A DNA stretch of 64,000 nucleotides from Hepsetus odoe (GCA_017165825.1 CM029393.1:2729520-2793519), one strand, 5' to 3'; counted from the stretch's first letter, positions 48,800 to 60,614 are shown. Translations and numbers: made by a program. Notes: generated by a model from the letters alone, not told the origin.

Positions 48800-49330
48800 C
48801 AATACATATATTCTCCATTCTACCCTCACTCGTGAACAAGATCCCGAGATACCAAGCTCTGACACCGATTGTACAGGGACCGGAAAGCCCTTAATAGGGA
48901 ATCCGATACCCCATACTCTCGGAGTACCCCCCACAGGATTCCCCGAGGGACACGTCGAATGCCTTTTCCAAGTCCACAAAGCACATATAGACTGGTTGGG
49001 CAAACTCCCATGCACCCTCCAGGACCCTGCCAAGGGTGTAGAGCTGGTCCACTGTTCCGCGACCTGGACGAAAACCACACTGCTCCTCCTGCCACCGAGG
49101 AGCTTTTTGACCACCTCGGCAACCTCGGCCCCAGAGATGGAAGAGTCCACCTCTATGTCCCCAGGCTCTGCTTCCTCATCAGAAGGCATGTTGGTGGAAT
49201 TAAGGAGGTCTTCGAAGTATTCCCCCCACCGACCCACAACGTCCCGAGTCGAGGTCAGCAGCACACCATCCCCACTATACACTGTGTTGACCGTGCACTG
49301 CTTTCCCCTCCTGAGATGCCGGATGGTGGA
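48800..49330 (-). pseudogene. LINE reverse transcriptase fragments
   Basis: Beginning with YSGDGVLLTSTRDVVGRWGE and EVVKKLLGG, the reading jumps across a deletion to sequence for DQLYTL, then MCFVDLEKAFD (the first catalytic aspartate motif of the RT), then RSLYNRCQSLV. It then jumps again to ILFTSEGRME. Frames change at these joints. The palm core between the last two pieces is absent. Confidence 0.82.
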
Positions 49331-50290
49331 TCAGAATCTCCTCAAAGCCGTCTGGAAGTCTTTCTCCATGGCCTCACCAAACTCCTCCCATGCCCGAGTT
49401 TTTGCCTCAGCAACTACCAAAGCTGCATTCCGCTTGGCCTGCCGGTACCTATCAGCTGCCTCTGGAGCCCCACTGGCCAAAAAGGCCTGGTAGGACTCGT
49501 TCTTCAGCTTGATGGCCTCCCTCACCCCCAGTGTCCACCAACCGGTTCTAGGGTTGCCACCGCGACAGGCACCAACCACCTTACGGCCACAGGTCCGGTC
49601 AGCCGCCTCGACAATGGAGGCGCGGAACATAGTCCATTCGGACTCAATGTCCCCCACCTCCCCCAGGACGTGGTTAAAGCTTTGCTGGAGGTGGGAGTTG
49701 AAGCTCGTCCTGACAGGGGACTCTGCCAGACGTTCCCAGCAGACCCTCACAATACGTTTGGGTCTACCAGGCCTGACCGGCATCCTCCCCCACCAACGAA
49801 GCCAACTCACCACCAGGTGATGATCAGTTGACAGCTCCGCCCCTCTCCTCACCCGAGTGTCCAAGACATGTGGCCGCAAGTCCGATGACACGACCACAAA
49901 GTCGATCATTGAACTGCGGCCTAGGGTGTCCTGGTGCCAGGTGCACATGTGGACACCCTTATGCCTGAACATGGTGTTCATTATGGACAATCCGTGACGA
50001 GCACAAAAGTCCAATAACAAAACACCGCTCTGGTTCAGATCGGGGGGGCCATTCATCCCAATCACGCCCTTCCAGGTCTCACTGTCATTGCCCATGTGAG
50101 CATTGAAGTCCCCCAGCAGAACGATGGAGTCACCAGCAGGGACGCTCTCTAGCACCCCCTCCAGAGACCCCAAAAAGGGTGGGTAGGTCAGACTGCTGTT
50201 TGGCGCATAAGCGCAGACAACACTAAGGACCCGTCCCCCAACCCGAAGGCGGAGGGAGGCCACCCTCTCATCCACCGGGGTAAACCCCAA
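49331..50290 (-). pseudogene. LINE endonuclease and linker remnant
   Basis: A 319-codon open stretch holds the apurinic-type endonuclease of a non-LTR retrotransposon. Conserved pieces are VCAYAPNSS, LLGDFNAHMGND (catalytic aspartate and asparagine), MIDFVVVSSDLRPHVLDTRV, and the final STDHHLVV containing the catalytic histidine. The N-terminal part, including GTWNVTSLVGKEPELVREKF with the start of the domain, lies in another frame near 50365-50560, so the ORF has at least one frameshift. A 100-residue linker after the domain (ESEWTMFRASIVEAA and EEFGEAMEKDFQTALRRF) is also kept. Confidence 0.88.
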
Positions 50291-53132
50291 TGTACTGGCC
50301 CCGAGCCGGGGGCAATAAGTATGCCCACACCTGCTCGGCGCCTCTCACCGGTGGCAACTCCAGATTAGAAGAGAGTCCAGCCCCTCTCAAGGAGACTGGT
50401 TCCAGAGTCCAAGCTGTGTGTTGAGGTGAGTCCAACTATATCTAGCTGGAACTTCTCACGCACTAGCTCAGGCTCCTTCCCTACCAGAGAGGTGACATTC
50501 CACGTCCCTAGAGCCAGCTTCTGCAGCCGAGGATCGGACCGCCAAGGCTCCCGTCTTCGGCCACCGCCCAGCTTACACTGCACCCGACCTCTTTGGCCCC
50601 TCCTACAGGTGGTGAGCCCATGGGAAGGGGGACCCACGCTGCCTCTTCGGGCTGTGCCCATGGGTGAAGGCCTGACCACCAGGCGCTCGCCATCGGGCCC
50701 CCAGAGGGAGGCCCCGGTGACCCACATCCGGGCAAGGGAAAACGTAATCCAAAATTCTTGTTCATCATAAGATGTCTGAACCGCACTTTGTCTCTTCCCT
50801 CACCTAAGACCTGTTTGCCTTGGGTGCCCCTAACAGGGGCATAAAGCCCCCGACAACATAGCTCCCAGGATAATTGGGACACGCAAACCCCTCCACCACG
50901 ATAAGGTGGCGGTTCGAGGAGGGGATATATATATATATAGTTTTGTTTGCTTGTTTTGTTTCCTAGTGGGAAAATAGATAAATTTAGTGGGCATGTTCTA
51001 TTGTTTCTATTGTATAGCCCCTCTCCATTGACAACATATCTTTGGCAAACTGATGGGGAAGAGCTTTTTGGCACTGAGCTTCAAAGAATCCCTCAAAGAA
51101 GCTCAGTTATCTCTCTCTCTCTCTCTTTCTCTCAATGACCCTCTAAATGAAAGCGCTCTGGCACCTTTTCCTCCAGAGATGTTTCATTTTTCTATCCTTT
51201 CATTTTTCCTTATCAATTGAGACAGCTTTAGGCCTGGTGTAATCAATGGTGGGAGATTGGCTGTAAATGGCATGTTTATTGAAGTAATTTCTTGCAGAGC
51301 GAAGAGCAGTGAACTCTTGGAAGTCAAGGCCAGCTACCATCTTACCGTCCTGCCATCCATCCACCCTTCCAGCCGTTCATTAATGCTCAAGACTCATTTC
51401 ATCATTTTTTTTTTTCACTCTCTGTCCCTCTCATCCTAAAAACGTGACACGACTTTCAGTTAAACACACTAGCACTCAGACTCATGGGTGAGGTCAGACT
51501 GTTTCCGCTCCTTCTGTGACCTATTTCAATCTTCTTTAATAGATAGATTAGTTCTTCTGTGTTGACAGAGTAAGGAGCTTTTATAGAGGTCTAGAACTGA
51601 ATGTTGTCTTGTGATTAAACTGAAATAGCATTCTGACCTTGTGTACTTCCAAATATTCTCTTTTTGATTTTAAATTAGTGCCATAACCCCCTTAACTCTT
51701 GAATTATTTCAGAAGTAAATAATCTAGACAACACTCTTACTCAGAGTTGCCTAGATTATATATGAAATGTTATGTTTGTAGCTCTGAATAAAAATGATTG
51801 AAAATGTCACTATTGACATCTTTTACATTACTAAAAAGATTTTACATTACTTTTAGGTGCAGTCTAATCAAGTAACTTTCGGTCTGTTTCTGATCTAAAT
51901 TTTATTTGTTTTCCTAATTTGTTGATTTGTGATTATAGATTTGAACCAATGGCAAAAAGCACGTTACTATGGTAAAATGTCACCATAAATCAGTTATTAT
52001 GCAATCAGTTATTATTTCACAGCACACTCTGCAAAAGAATGATTAATAACTGTTGCTAACTCAAACATTGTTTTATAATTATTTCTAAAAATAATGTAAT
52101 CAGATTAGTTTTATTTAGATTCATGCATTCTTCATAGTGGTTTATACTCGTAATCATATTAAACATTAAAACTCTTCACATTGAGGAGGGCTGAAATGAC
52201 TACAATGCACCTGCTGTATTATGCAATACACTACACAAGCCATATTACACGCTACACTACACCAGTGGTATCACTCATTACATTAAAACAGCAGTGTGTA
52301 ATACCACACAATACCAGCAGTAATACTCACTAGACTATATCTGCTGTATTACCCACTGCACTACATCAGTGTTATCACCCACTCTTCCTCACCGATGATA
52401 AATGCTATTACACACTACAGTACTATATCCACCTACCTTGACAGGAGGAGAACATTCGACTAACTTTCAAAATCATCAACCACAAACCACAGCATTTTTA
52501 GGCATGACGTGTAGAGATTCTCACAACCCAAACAAAGCCTATGTCAAACAAAGTGGAATACATCAGCAAACATGTAAGGATATCCCACTTAAGATTAACG
52601 AATTACTTCATCGAATGTGTTGATTGGCATCTTAAAGATGATATTCTGACTTTTTCATTATATCGTCTGTCTCTCTCCAGAAGGCTCAGTGACAGCGCAT
52701 AAAACCACTGCTTGCAAAAGTTTGTTTGTGATAAAACCTGCTATGCAGAAATGAGCTTACATGCCAGTGGAATGCATCCAGGTAGCTTGCTAAATTAGAA
52801 ACTTAGTATACATGTGAACAGAGGTGGTTAATAATCAATACTAGAAATTATTTAAATTATTTGCATTATTTAAATATAGCTATTTATTTCTTTCAAATTA
52901 CAATCACTAAATTCTCTTAATTTTCCGTGGCCTTCTTGGTGCAAACACATAGCTCAAAGGCCCTGTCTCACACTCTTTTACTTCATTTTCCCAGCCAAAC
53001 ACAAGAGCACACAATGGCCATTAAAGTGCCCAGGACCAGATGTGGAGCTGTGTCTGAATAATCGGATTTAAAGCATGGTTCGCTCCAAGTCTCTGAACAC
53101 TTTAAATGCCACCTTAAGCCAATTTACCTGCC

Positions 53133-53139
53133 ATCAAAG
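53133..53139. promoter_or_regulatory. TCF/LEF-type motif
   Basis: ATCAAAG matches the TCF/LEF core and lies in a non-repetitive stretch of intron 9. EphB2 is a known Wnt/beta-catenin target in mammalian gut. A single seven-base match is weak evidence. Confidence 0.22.
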
Positions 53140-53894
53140 GGCGTTTGATTTGCTGCGGCGGAAATGGCTGATAGCGTCTCAACCATGACACCCTGAACCA
53201 TACACTAAACAGCTTCGCTGAAGCGTCTGGAAACTCCGTCACACTCCACAGTCTACAGTCACAGGCATAAGTTATTCATTGTCAAAGACCATCCAAAGCT
53301 ATAGGAGCAGCAACCGTTCAGCATAATCCTTTATAATTTAGGATTTCTTTTTACCCATTAAACTGTAGAGGCCTATGTATGTGCCTGAACTGCAATTCAT
53401 CACTCTCATAAATGCACATCAATTTTCGTAAAAGACACTGAAAAATATAAGGTACGTACTGTAAGAAGTGGCAAAAATGGTGATTTTGGTCACAACAGGC
53501 AACTTTCAGTTTTTGGTTAAATTGACACCTGTAAATGAATTGCAATTGCAATTATTTGCAAAGTCACTCTTTGCCATGAAAATCAGCTTGATCCCAAAAA
53601 AACTCATTTCTACTGCATTCCTGCCTTTCCACAAAAAGACATGCTGACATAATTTCAGTGATCCTTTTGTTAACACAGGAGAGTGTGGAGGAGGTCAGGG
53701 CTGGAGATCACTCTGTTATGCTGGTTGAGTTAGAATAGCAGATGCTATTGGATGCTATTGGATATAGATATGGATGCTTTAAGGGGGTGGGGGTGGGGGG
53801 TGCTGGAAATCATTGTTCTTCTTCTATTACCTATGGTTACCTGCAAGGAAGATGTTGCTTTGCACAAGAGCTTCATGGGCAAGAATATTGCTGC

Positions 53895-54325
53895 TAGTTA
53901 GATTCCACCTAAATCAACTATTTTTTGCATCATTAAGAACTTCAAGGAGTGGTTCAGTTGTTGCAAAGAACGTTTCAGGGTGCCCAAGAAAGTCCAGCAA
54001 GCGCCAGGCTGTCTCCTAAAGTTGATTCAGCTGTGGCACTGGGGCACCACCAATGCAGAGTTTGCTCAGGAATGGCAGCAGGCAGGTGTGGGTGCCAAGA
54101 GCAGCTTCTCCTAACCATTCAAGAACAGTCTGGTGAAGAACAATGCCTTTTCCAGCACGTTGGAACACCGTGCCATAAGGCAAAAGGGATGACTAAGTGG
54201 CTCGGGAAAAAATCATCGAAATGTTGGGTCCTCAAGAGGCGAGTGGACAAACAAATATCCACAAACTCTGACAAACTCCAAGCATTGATTGAGTTGATTG
54301 AGAGCATGCCAGGGTGAACTACAGA
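53895..54325 (+). pseudogene. degraded Tc1-like transposase
   Basis: Pieces in changing frames include TSRSGSVVAKNVSGCPRKSS with KRQAVS (DNA-binding region), then QEWQQAGVG near 54070, then PCHKAKGMTKWLGKKSSKCW and LKRRVDKQISTNSDKLQALI. In family members the stretch between the last two holds the SPDLNPIEN motif with the last catalytic residue. Here it is deleted. Terminal repeats are not recognised. Exon 10 of ephb2 starts about 360 nt downstream. Confidence 0.8.
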
Positions 54326-54503
54326 GGTTTTGAAAAATTATTTTCAGTAAAAGCCTTTGAAACGTTTGACATTCTTGTAATTATTCTTCAGTTACCATAG
54401 AAACATCTGAAAAAAAACCTAATCTGAAAAAACCATCTGAAAAAAAACCCTGAAGCAGCAAACTTTGGGTAAACCAATACTCATTCTCAAAAGAGGCAAT
54501 GAC

Positions 54504-54530
54504 TATATATATATATATATATATATATAC
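54504..54530. repeat. (AT)n tract
   Basis: A short AT dinucleotide run upstream of exon 10. Confidence 0.9.
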
Positions 54531-54688
54531 AGTATATGTAGCTCATATGTATGTATGTTTGCAAGTATCATAATTGGGAAAGGTTGGAAATAATACTTAT
54601 CCTCATTTTCTTAAGTTTCTTTTCCGACAACCTCAAGTAAGAGCCACACAGAGCCCTAAATATTATAGCTGTTCTTTATTTTTCCAAG

Positions 54689-54811
54689 TGACGCCAGGAA
54701 TGAAGATCTACATTGATCCGTTCACCTATGAAGACCCCAACGAAGCAGTGAGAGAATTCGCCAAGGAGATTGACATCTCTTGTGTGAAAATTGAACAGGT
54801 TATTGGTGCAG
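54689..54811 (+). CDS. ephb2: ephb2 exon 10: juxtamembrane tyrosines and start of kinase
   Basis: This 123-nt exon encodes MTPGMKIYIDPFTYEDPNEA, then VREFAKEIDISCVKIEQVIG and the first residues of the glycine-rich loop. YIDPFTYEDP holds the two juxtamembrane tyrosines which, in mammalian EphB2, restrain the kinase until autophosphorylated and then dock SH2 proteins. That role is family knowledge. The kinase N-lobe starts at about DISCVKIEQVIGAG, and the intron splits the nucleotide loop between GAG and EFG. The acceptor is TCCAAG, the only AAG acceptor in the window, behind a T-rich tract. The donor is GTAAAG. A degraded Tc1 copy lies about 370 nt upstream. Confidence 0.94.
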
Positions 54812-55355
54812 GTAAAGTCTGATTTCTCCATTAGTTGAACAGATAAACACCAAATATATTGATATTCTTAACTGTGGTGGTACCTTTTGTGTCACTGGGG
54901 TGGCCTCAAAAATATGCTCTCAGTCAGGGAACATAATTCCACCAAATTGCACTTTTTTAGGTTGCACTGACTCATCCTGATACAGGGCTTTCAATTTAAC
55001 TGTTCCACTTTAAAACATTAGGTTGTGAAAAAATAAAGCTCTTTCTCCTTCCCCTGGGAAAAATCATATTTAAAGTATTTAAGGCATAAATGTTTATGTT
55101 TTGATGAACTTTCAACATCATTATTAACATCAGTACTTCCACAACAATAAGCGAGTTCATGGATCAAAAAAAAAAAAAAAAAAAAAACATTTCAGCTACA
55201 GAGAACCTGTAAATAACAAGAACAAGCTGATATGTTCTCAGTTTATGCTTATTTTGAGATTTAAGTCTACTTTGCTGTAGTTATGCTCCTTTCCAGCTTA
55301 TTCAGAAAACCTCAATTTGCTGTAATGCCCACCTTTGTCCATCATTCCTCTTCAG
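54812..55355 (+). other. ephb2: ephb2 intron 10 (544 nt)
   Basis: This short GT-AG intron (GTAAAG to CTTCAG) interrupts the glycine-rich loop of the kinase. It contains a run of 22 adenines at 55166-55187 and no other recognisable element. Confidence 0.9.
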
Positions 55356-55603
55356 GAGAGTTTGGGGAAGTTTGCAGTGGTAACCTTAAGCTACCAGGCA
55401 AACGGGAGATGTTTGTTGCCATCAAGACTCTGAAATCGGGCTACACCGAGAAGCAGAGACGGGATTTCCTGAGTGAAGCAAGCATCATGGGACAGTTTGA
55501 CCACCCCAATGTCATCCATCTGGAGGGAGTGGTGACAAAAAGTAGCCCCGTCATGATTATCACTGAGTTTATGGAGAACGGCTCATTAGACTCCTTTCTG
55601 AGG
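55356..55603 (+). CDS. ephb2: ephb2 exon 11: kinase N-lobe
   Basis: This 248-nt exon encodes most of the kinase N-lobe. Visible landmarks are the end of the glycine loop (GEFGEVCSG), the ATP-binding lysine in FVAIKTLKSGYTEKQRRDFL, the helix-C glutamate in SEASIMGQFDHPNVIHLEGV, and the hinge in VMIITEFMENGSLDSFLR. The threonine in IITEF is the gatekeeper. All residues needed in this lobe look intact. The acceptor is CTTCAG and the donor GTGAGT. The exon ends on a codon boundary. The catalytic loop (HRDLAARN) and DFG should be in the next exon, which I could not find in the remaining 8.4 kb, so the gene leaves the window unfinished. Confidence 0.95.
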
Positions 55604-56375
55604 GTGAGTAAACTAAATGCACTCACACTGTGGACGCACCCCTTCTACCCCCCTGTGGTACAAAATAGATTGATTAGGTCTTGTTGCTGGCCCCCCACTT
55701 TGAGAATTTGAGAATCGAGGCAGTGCTTGAATCTGCCTTCGTGTAGGTGAAATATAGGAGACACATTTGCACTTTCCCTTTCTGTGTTTTGCATGTGACT
55801 GTACAGAGCCTTATTGCTCAAATGGCAAAACAAAATAGCAATTTGTGCACTGAAACGAAAGTAATGTTAAAGTTATGTAAATTAGCTTTTCCAAAGTGCA
55901 AAAATATAAATTACATTATTTATTTAAATAATGAAAAATCTAATTATTTCAATCATGATTTTCAATTCGTTTGTAAAAGCATAGTTTTTACTTAAGAAAG
56001 AGAAAAAAGTAAATAATTAATTCCAATAAACAACAACAACAACAACAACAATATATAGTAATATAATATATAAATATAAATTTAATTGAATTGAATAGTT
56101 ATCTATAATTTTTGCACCAATGTGACTTCATGACATTTCACTGCTACCAACTGTCATGCAAAAAACTTATGATGTGTATGTAAAATTGCCCCTCTTGCAA
56201 TAAGCCCCAATTTGAAGACTTTTCTTTGGTCATAATCCCTGAATATCTGAAAATCATTTTAATCCTTTATATTTCACTAAATATTGTAAGTGCAAACAGA
56301 TCCACCTAGCCAGGCACCTTAGTGCGGTAACAGATATTCACAGACATGTAGCTGAATGAAAATGCCCCATTAATG

Positions 56376-56377
<2 letters not shown>

Positions 56378-56461
<84 letters not shown>
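56378..56461. repeat. (GT)n microsatellite, 84 bp
   Basis: A pure, uninterrupted GT tract of about 42 units in intron 11. Confidence 0.98.
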
Positions 56462-56462
<1 letters not shown>

Positions 56463-59400
56463 ATTTATCACAGTGTCCATCAGGTAATCCTCCTCAGGGG
56501 GGTTTTCCTGTAATACCCAATCAGGCCTCTTCAGCAGGCCTCCCCATGGTGCATATCTACTCACTGTATTGATTTGCGCTGTCGTTCTGTTCTAATAAGC
56601 CCAGAACACACTTGCCTTCATCTCCGCGGGTCACCACACTAACATTTGCTTTGAGATTGAGCTTGTTTTAAATAAAGGCAGCCCAGCATTCTTTGAAACC
56701 TTGTTCCGTTGTTAGTCATGCTCGCATATCACATTGGTCACACTCATGCGAATGCTCTCCCCAAGTCACGAACTTCACAGCCCCTCTCAGCTTTATTAAT
56801 AAATATATATGCCTTATATAATAAATGTACTTTGGAGCATTCATTGATTAGAAGTGTGGGAACAATGCCAACCATTTTACTCTCATGCATAATTCATGCA
56901 TATGAAACCGTAAATCAGAGTATATAGTTTCAAAGCATATATGGCCTTCTGCATGCATCAATCTGCACTACCATCATGCAAAAAACATCTCTCAGATCTC
57001 AGAGAAATGAAGCATGACTCTCTTTTTTAAAAAGTCATGAAATTAAATAGACTTCTTCTACAGTGTGTCTGTAAAGCAAACATTTGCCATATATTGATTG
57101 GGCAGCCCACCACAATATTAATATTGACCGGCATAACATCAGCATTGCCCCAAAACCTCTCCCAGTCAGCTGAGTTCTTGTATTGAGGCTCCCCTTTAGT
57201 AATTGAGTCTCCCTACTACTCCGGGTAGCAACCGCCACAAGCAGAACTAACTTTAATTCCTGTGGATTGTTGGTGATGTGATATTCTAAAAAAAAATAAA
57301 ATAATGGGCTACATTGTAAGACTGGAAGCAATATCAGATGTTTTTTTTATCATTCCTAATTCATAAAAAAATATTTTTAGACAATTGGCAGGTAAGTCAG
57401 ACATTTTGCTTGAAATTTAAATCTCTCAAAGCTCAGAAAAAAAACTTTATTGGCCAGTTTTATACCAGCAGTTTAATAACCACCCAAGAGAAATGAAACA
57501 GTTAGAGGAGGATGGGGCCTCTGTCAGTCAAGGCAGAGATATAAATTCACACAGCTTCGGATTTTCATACTTTTGGTAGCATTGTCAGATAAGTGGCTTT
57601 TGGAAAAAAGAGGCAGTAAAGGTTAATAGCCTTTCTAGTCTTCATCCCAACTTGCACTGGGACATCATATTTCTTCAGTTAAAGGGAACTATAAACAGCA
57701 GCAGTGTTGGAGATAAATTCATTTTTACTTAAATTGCCATTAATGTCACAAAAAGCTAGGGGTTCAATACCATATATCACTATACCGCAGGTGGTGGAAG
57801 CATTGACAGTTCAACAATGCTCATCATGGACATCATGATGAATAATTTTTACCCCATGCATTATTCACACATATGAAACTGGATGTATATGGTATCCGAG
57901 TGTATTTGGCTAGGCCTTCTGCTCACATCTGTCTTATTCAAATGTTTAGCTGAAAGCGAACATCTTTCAAATCCCAGAGTTAAAAAAAAATTATAGAAGG
58001 AGGCTGCTTTCAGGAAGTAACGTAGTTGACTCTGGCAGACATCAGTTTGATTCAAAAGTGCTGCAGGAGGAAAAAAGTGGGTGTCCAGAAGCCTTCATCA
58101 CTGCTAATTGGCCTTTCTGTGCGTTTGAAGTTAGTAGGGAGAAAACAGCATGCTTCTGATTTATGTAAATTGTGGACGTCTGATCTTTGGGGGGAGGAAA
58201 AGTGATTTATTTTTCTCATTAGTATAGCTTTGCCTCTGATCTATCATGAGTGAAAACTTATTTTATCCTTGACACACAGCTTTAAGGGGTGTCAGGAAGT
58301 GTAATTATCGGAAACAAGAAACCACCACGATTACAGGGCACAAATGAGGCGAAGTAAGTGGCCTCCATTTTCAGTTTGACCTCACTTTAGCCTATTTAGC
58401 TGAGAGCTGGGCGATGTTGATAAGCTTCAGTACCACAATACTGTCAGAATACAGCATAGGTTGGTGATATTATAGTACTGTGAAAAAATGGTTTCGAGCC
58501 AAACCTAATTACTTTTTAAATGTTGCTTTCAAAGACTTATTTTTACTTCTTTTTTAATAAAGTTTTCGGCTTGCATTTTCAGTCCAGTCGCTGTACCTGA
58601 TCAGTTTCAGAGGGTTGTTTTGTTATTGACTAAGCCACACAGTGTTGGATGACGTGGATGACACGTATGGATGATTCAAGTAGAAGCAGTGAAGAAACTG
58701 GATGATTACGGTTATTAGGTTACTGGTGGTGCTGAATGCTGAGTGGTACAAACCACTTTATCTAGAACCGTGTATCTTTAAGCAGTGTGTCTCAGTAAAG
58801 CATTTGTTCACATTTCTTTATTTAGATTTACTCAAAAAGCAAAAATAAAACAGTGTGACAGGCATTAAAAAGTATTGTTTGTTTCCCTTGCAAAATATAA
58901 AGAAATGTGGCATGAATAAACTTTGGGCACAGTTCTGTACATTACATTTAAATTAGCATGAATAAAGAATCTTGCTCCACCCAGACTCGGCACAACTGGC
59001 TATGGATGGGACCTAGTCCTTGGGCCAAGTGTGCCTTATAAGAGTCACTTAAAATGTCGCCAAATGGGAGCTTACATGGTTTTGTGAACGATATGAAATT
59101 TGAAAGCATGTGAAAGACATAAACATACATACAATTTATTTAGTTTGTTAGCATTTTAAAGTATTTTTTTCTAAACATCTGTCGGTGAGTAACTGTCTCA
59201 TATCAAAGGATTAAAGGCCTTTGGTTTAAAGCCTATAAAACCCTTTTCAAATTATGAATTCTGAAGGTGAAAGACCTACAAACTACAAGTGCTTGGGGCA
59301 AATAAATAAGAATGGTATTCCCTAGCAGTTGCTTTTTTCAGCAGGATGATAGTTGAAGGTGTTGCCTCCAAGATCCCCTAATCTCAAAGCGATCAAGCAG

Positions 59401-60132
59401 CTGTAAAATGTGCTCTACAATCTAATCTTATACGTGGAGTTCACACTTTGCATCTTACAGGACTTAAAGGATCTGCGAATAACATCTTGAGGTCAGATAA
59501 AAACTCAGAGGTTTTGTTGAGTCCATGCCTCAACAGGTCAAACACACAGACAAACAAACTAACAAACACACCCAGACACACACTCATACACACATACTGT
59601 ACAACATATTACAAATCTTCATATTAAAAATCTACAAATCGACATATTAAATGCTTGTTTATCCACCGGCATCGATTCAGACCGGCTCAGACACTCTTTC
59701 TTCACAGTGAGTTCTGATGTTATCATAGCTGGCTTGCTGAGCTCATGTTAGGACATGAAACATCACTATAACGCCAAGACTGCCTCCACATGCCCTGCCA
59801 CACTGTTTTTAGATTAGCATGCATAAAATTAGCAAATCCTTGTACTGGATGATCAACAAAGATTTGTTTTTCTTTTTTTTTTTTTCTTTTATGGAAAATG
59901 TAGACTGTTGAGTAATTGTGCTGAGTTTGGGAAATGTTGACTAAGCCTTTGCTGGTACAGGTGTTAAGATCCAAGGAGTACTATTAATTTTTTTTTTCTG
60001 TCCTACACTTTTATATACGGATACTTTGGACACTTCAATTGCCCACATCATTTCCAGATGAATCAATATGATTGCCAAATATAAGCATGTCCAAGTGTGT
60101 ACATGCACAGGCTTAAGATTCATCCATCTCTT

Positions 60133-60204
60133 TCCCTGGTGGTCTAGTGGCTAGGATTTGGCGCGCTCACCACCGCGGCCCGGGTTCCATTCCCAGTCAG
60201 GGAA
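60133..60204 (+). pseudogene. tRNA-Glu(CTC)-like pseudogene
   Basis: The 72-nt sequence is close to vertebrate tRNA-Glu-CTC. The acceptor stem TCCCTGG pairs with TCAGGGA (one G-U), and the D-arm reads GGTCTAGTGGCTAGGA. The anticodon loop is CGCTCAC with CTC as anticodon. Against it being functional, the universal T at position 33 is G, the anticodon stem has one C-A mismatch, the T-loop reads TTCCATTC instead of TTCGATTC, and no TTTT terminator follows. It stands 10 bp upstream of a SINE in the same orientation. Confidence 0.75.
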
Positions 60205-60214
60205 GCTCTTTATC

Positions 60215-60465
60215 GGGCAGTGGTGGCCTAGTGGTTAGGGAGTTGGCCCTGCATCGGAAGATTGTGGGTGCGATTCCCTCAACAGTAGGTTGCCCTGAGG
60301 TACCCTTGAGCAAGGTACTGTCCCTGTTGCTGCTCCCGGGCACTTTCAATAGCTGCCCATTGCTGCATGGTGTTTGCATGGGTTAAATGCAGAGGTCCAG
60401 TTTTGTTGTGGTTCACTGTGTGCTGTGCTGTGACCTCACAATGACAAGGGTTGTCACTTTCACTT
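60215..60465 (+). mobile_element. SINE family B, full length
   Basis: It has the head GGGCAGTGGTGGCCTAGTGG TTAGGG and box B GGTGCGATTCCC, then AGGTTGCCCTGAGGTACC, CTTGAGCAAGGTACTGTCCC, TTGTTGTGGTTCACTGTGTG and the tail TTGTCACTTTCACTTTT. This is the best preserved copy of the family in the window. Confidence 0.9.
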
Positions 60466-60614
60466 TTTTCACTTTTCATCAAGAACCTACAGTTCTGCTT
60501 TGCCTTTGCGTCAAATAACTCTTTTGTCACATTTATTTTTAAGACTTTTAAGTAATATTTGTGGAAATGATGGACACATATGAATCAAAACATTCATCAC
60601 CTCATCACTTTTTC

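Larger units (their letters stand above)
48775..50925 (-). mobile_element. non-LTR retrotransposon with the RT core deleted
   Basis: On the minus strand the element starts near 50920 with a hairpin-forming CCACC/GGTGG pair (50893-50909). It encodes an APE-type endonuclease region and then only scraps of reverse transcriptase. The presence of its 5' end is notable, because LINE copies are usually cut at the 5' end. From remembered homologues, two blocks are missing from the RT region, one before TVDQLYTL (about 49080) and one just after LYNRCQSLV (about 48850) that would hold the catalytic YADD/FADD. The copy stops after ILFTSEGRME. I do not assign a clade. Confidence 0.9.
47721..54688 (+). 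other. ephb2: ephb2 intron 9 (7 kb)
   Basis: This GT-AG intron (GTGAGT to TCCAAG) contains a TTTC repeat, an AT repeat, a minus-strand LINE remnant (48775-50925) and a degraded Tc1-like transposase (53895-54325). The segment 53010-53240 is unique, with a TCF/LEF-like motif, and is discussed among the findings. I see nothing recognisable in 47780-48600, 51150-52990 or 53250-53880. Confidence 0.9.

Noticed and set aside
48869..49831. A 320-codon plus-strand open frame
   Set aside because: It is the antisense shadow of the LINE endonuclease/RT region on the minus strand.
55604..55711. Read-through extension of exon 11 giving a truncated receptor
   Set aside because: It needs intron retention. 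A strong GTGAGT donor is present and no polyadenylation evidence was seen.
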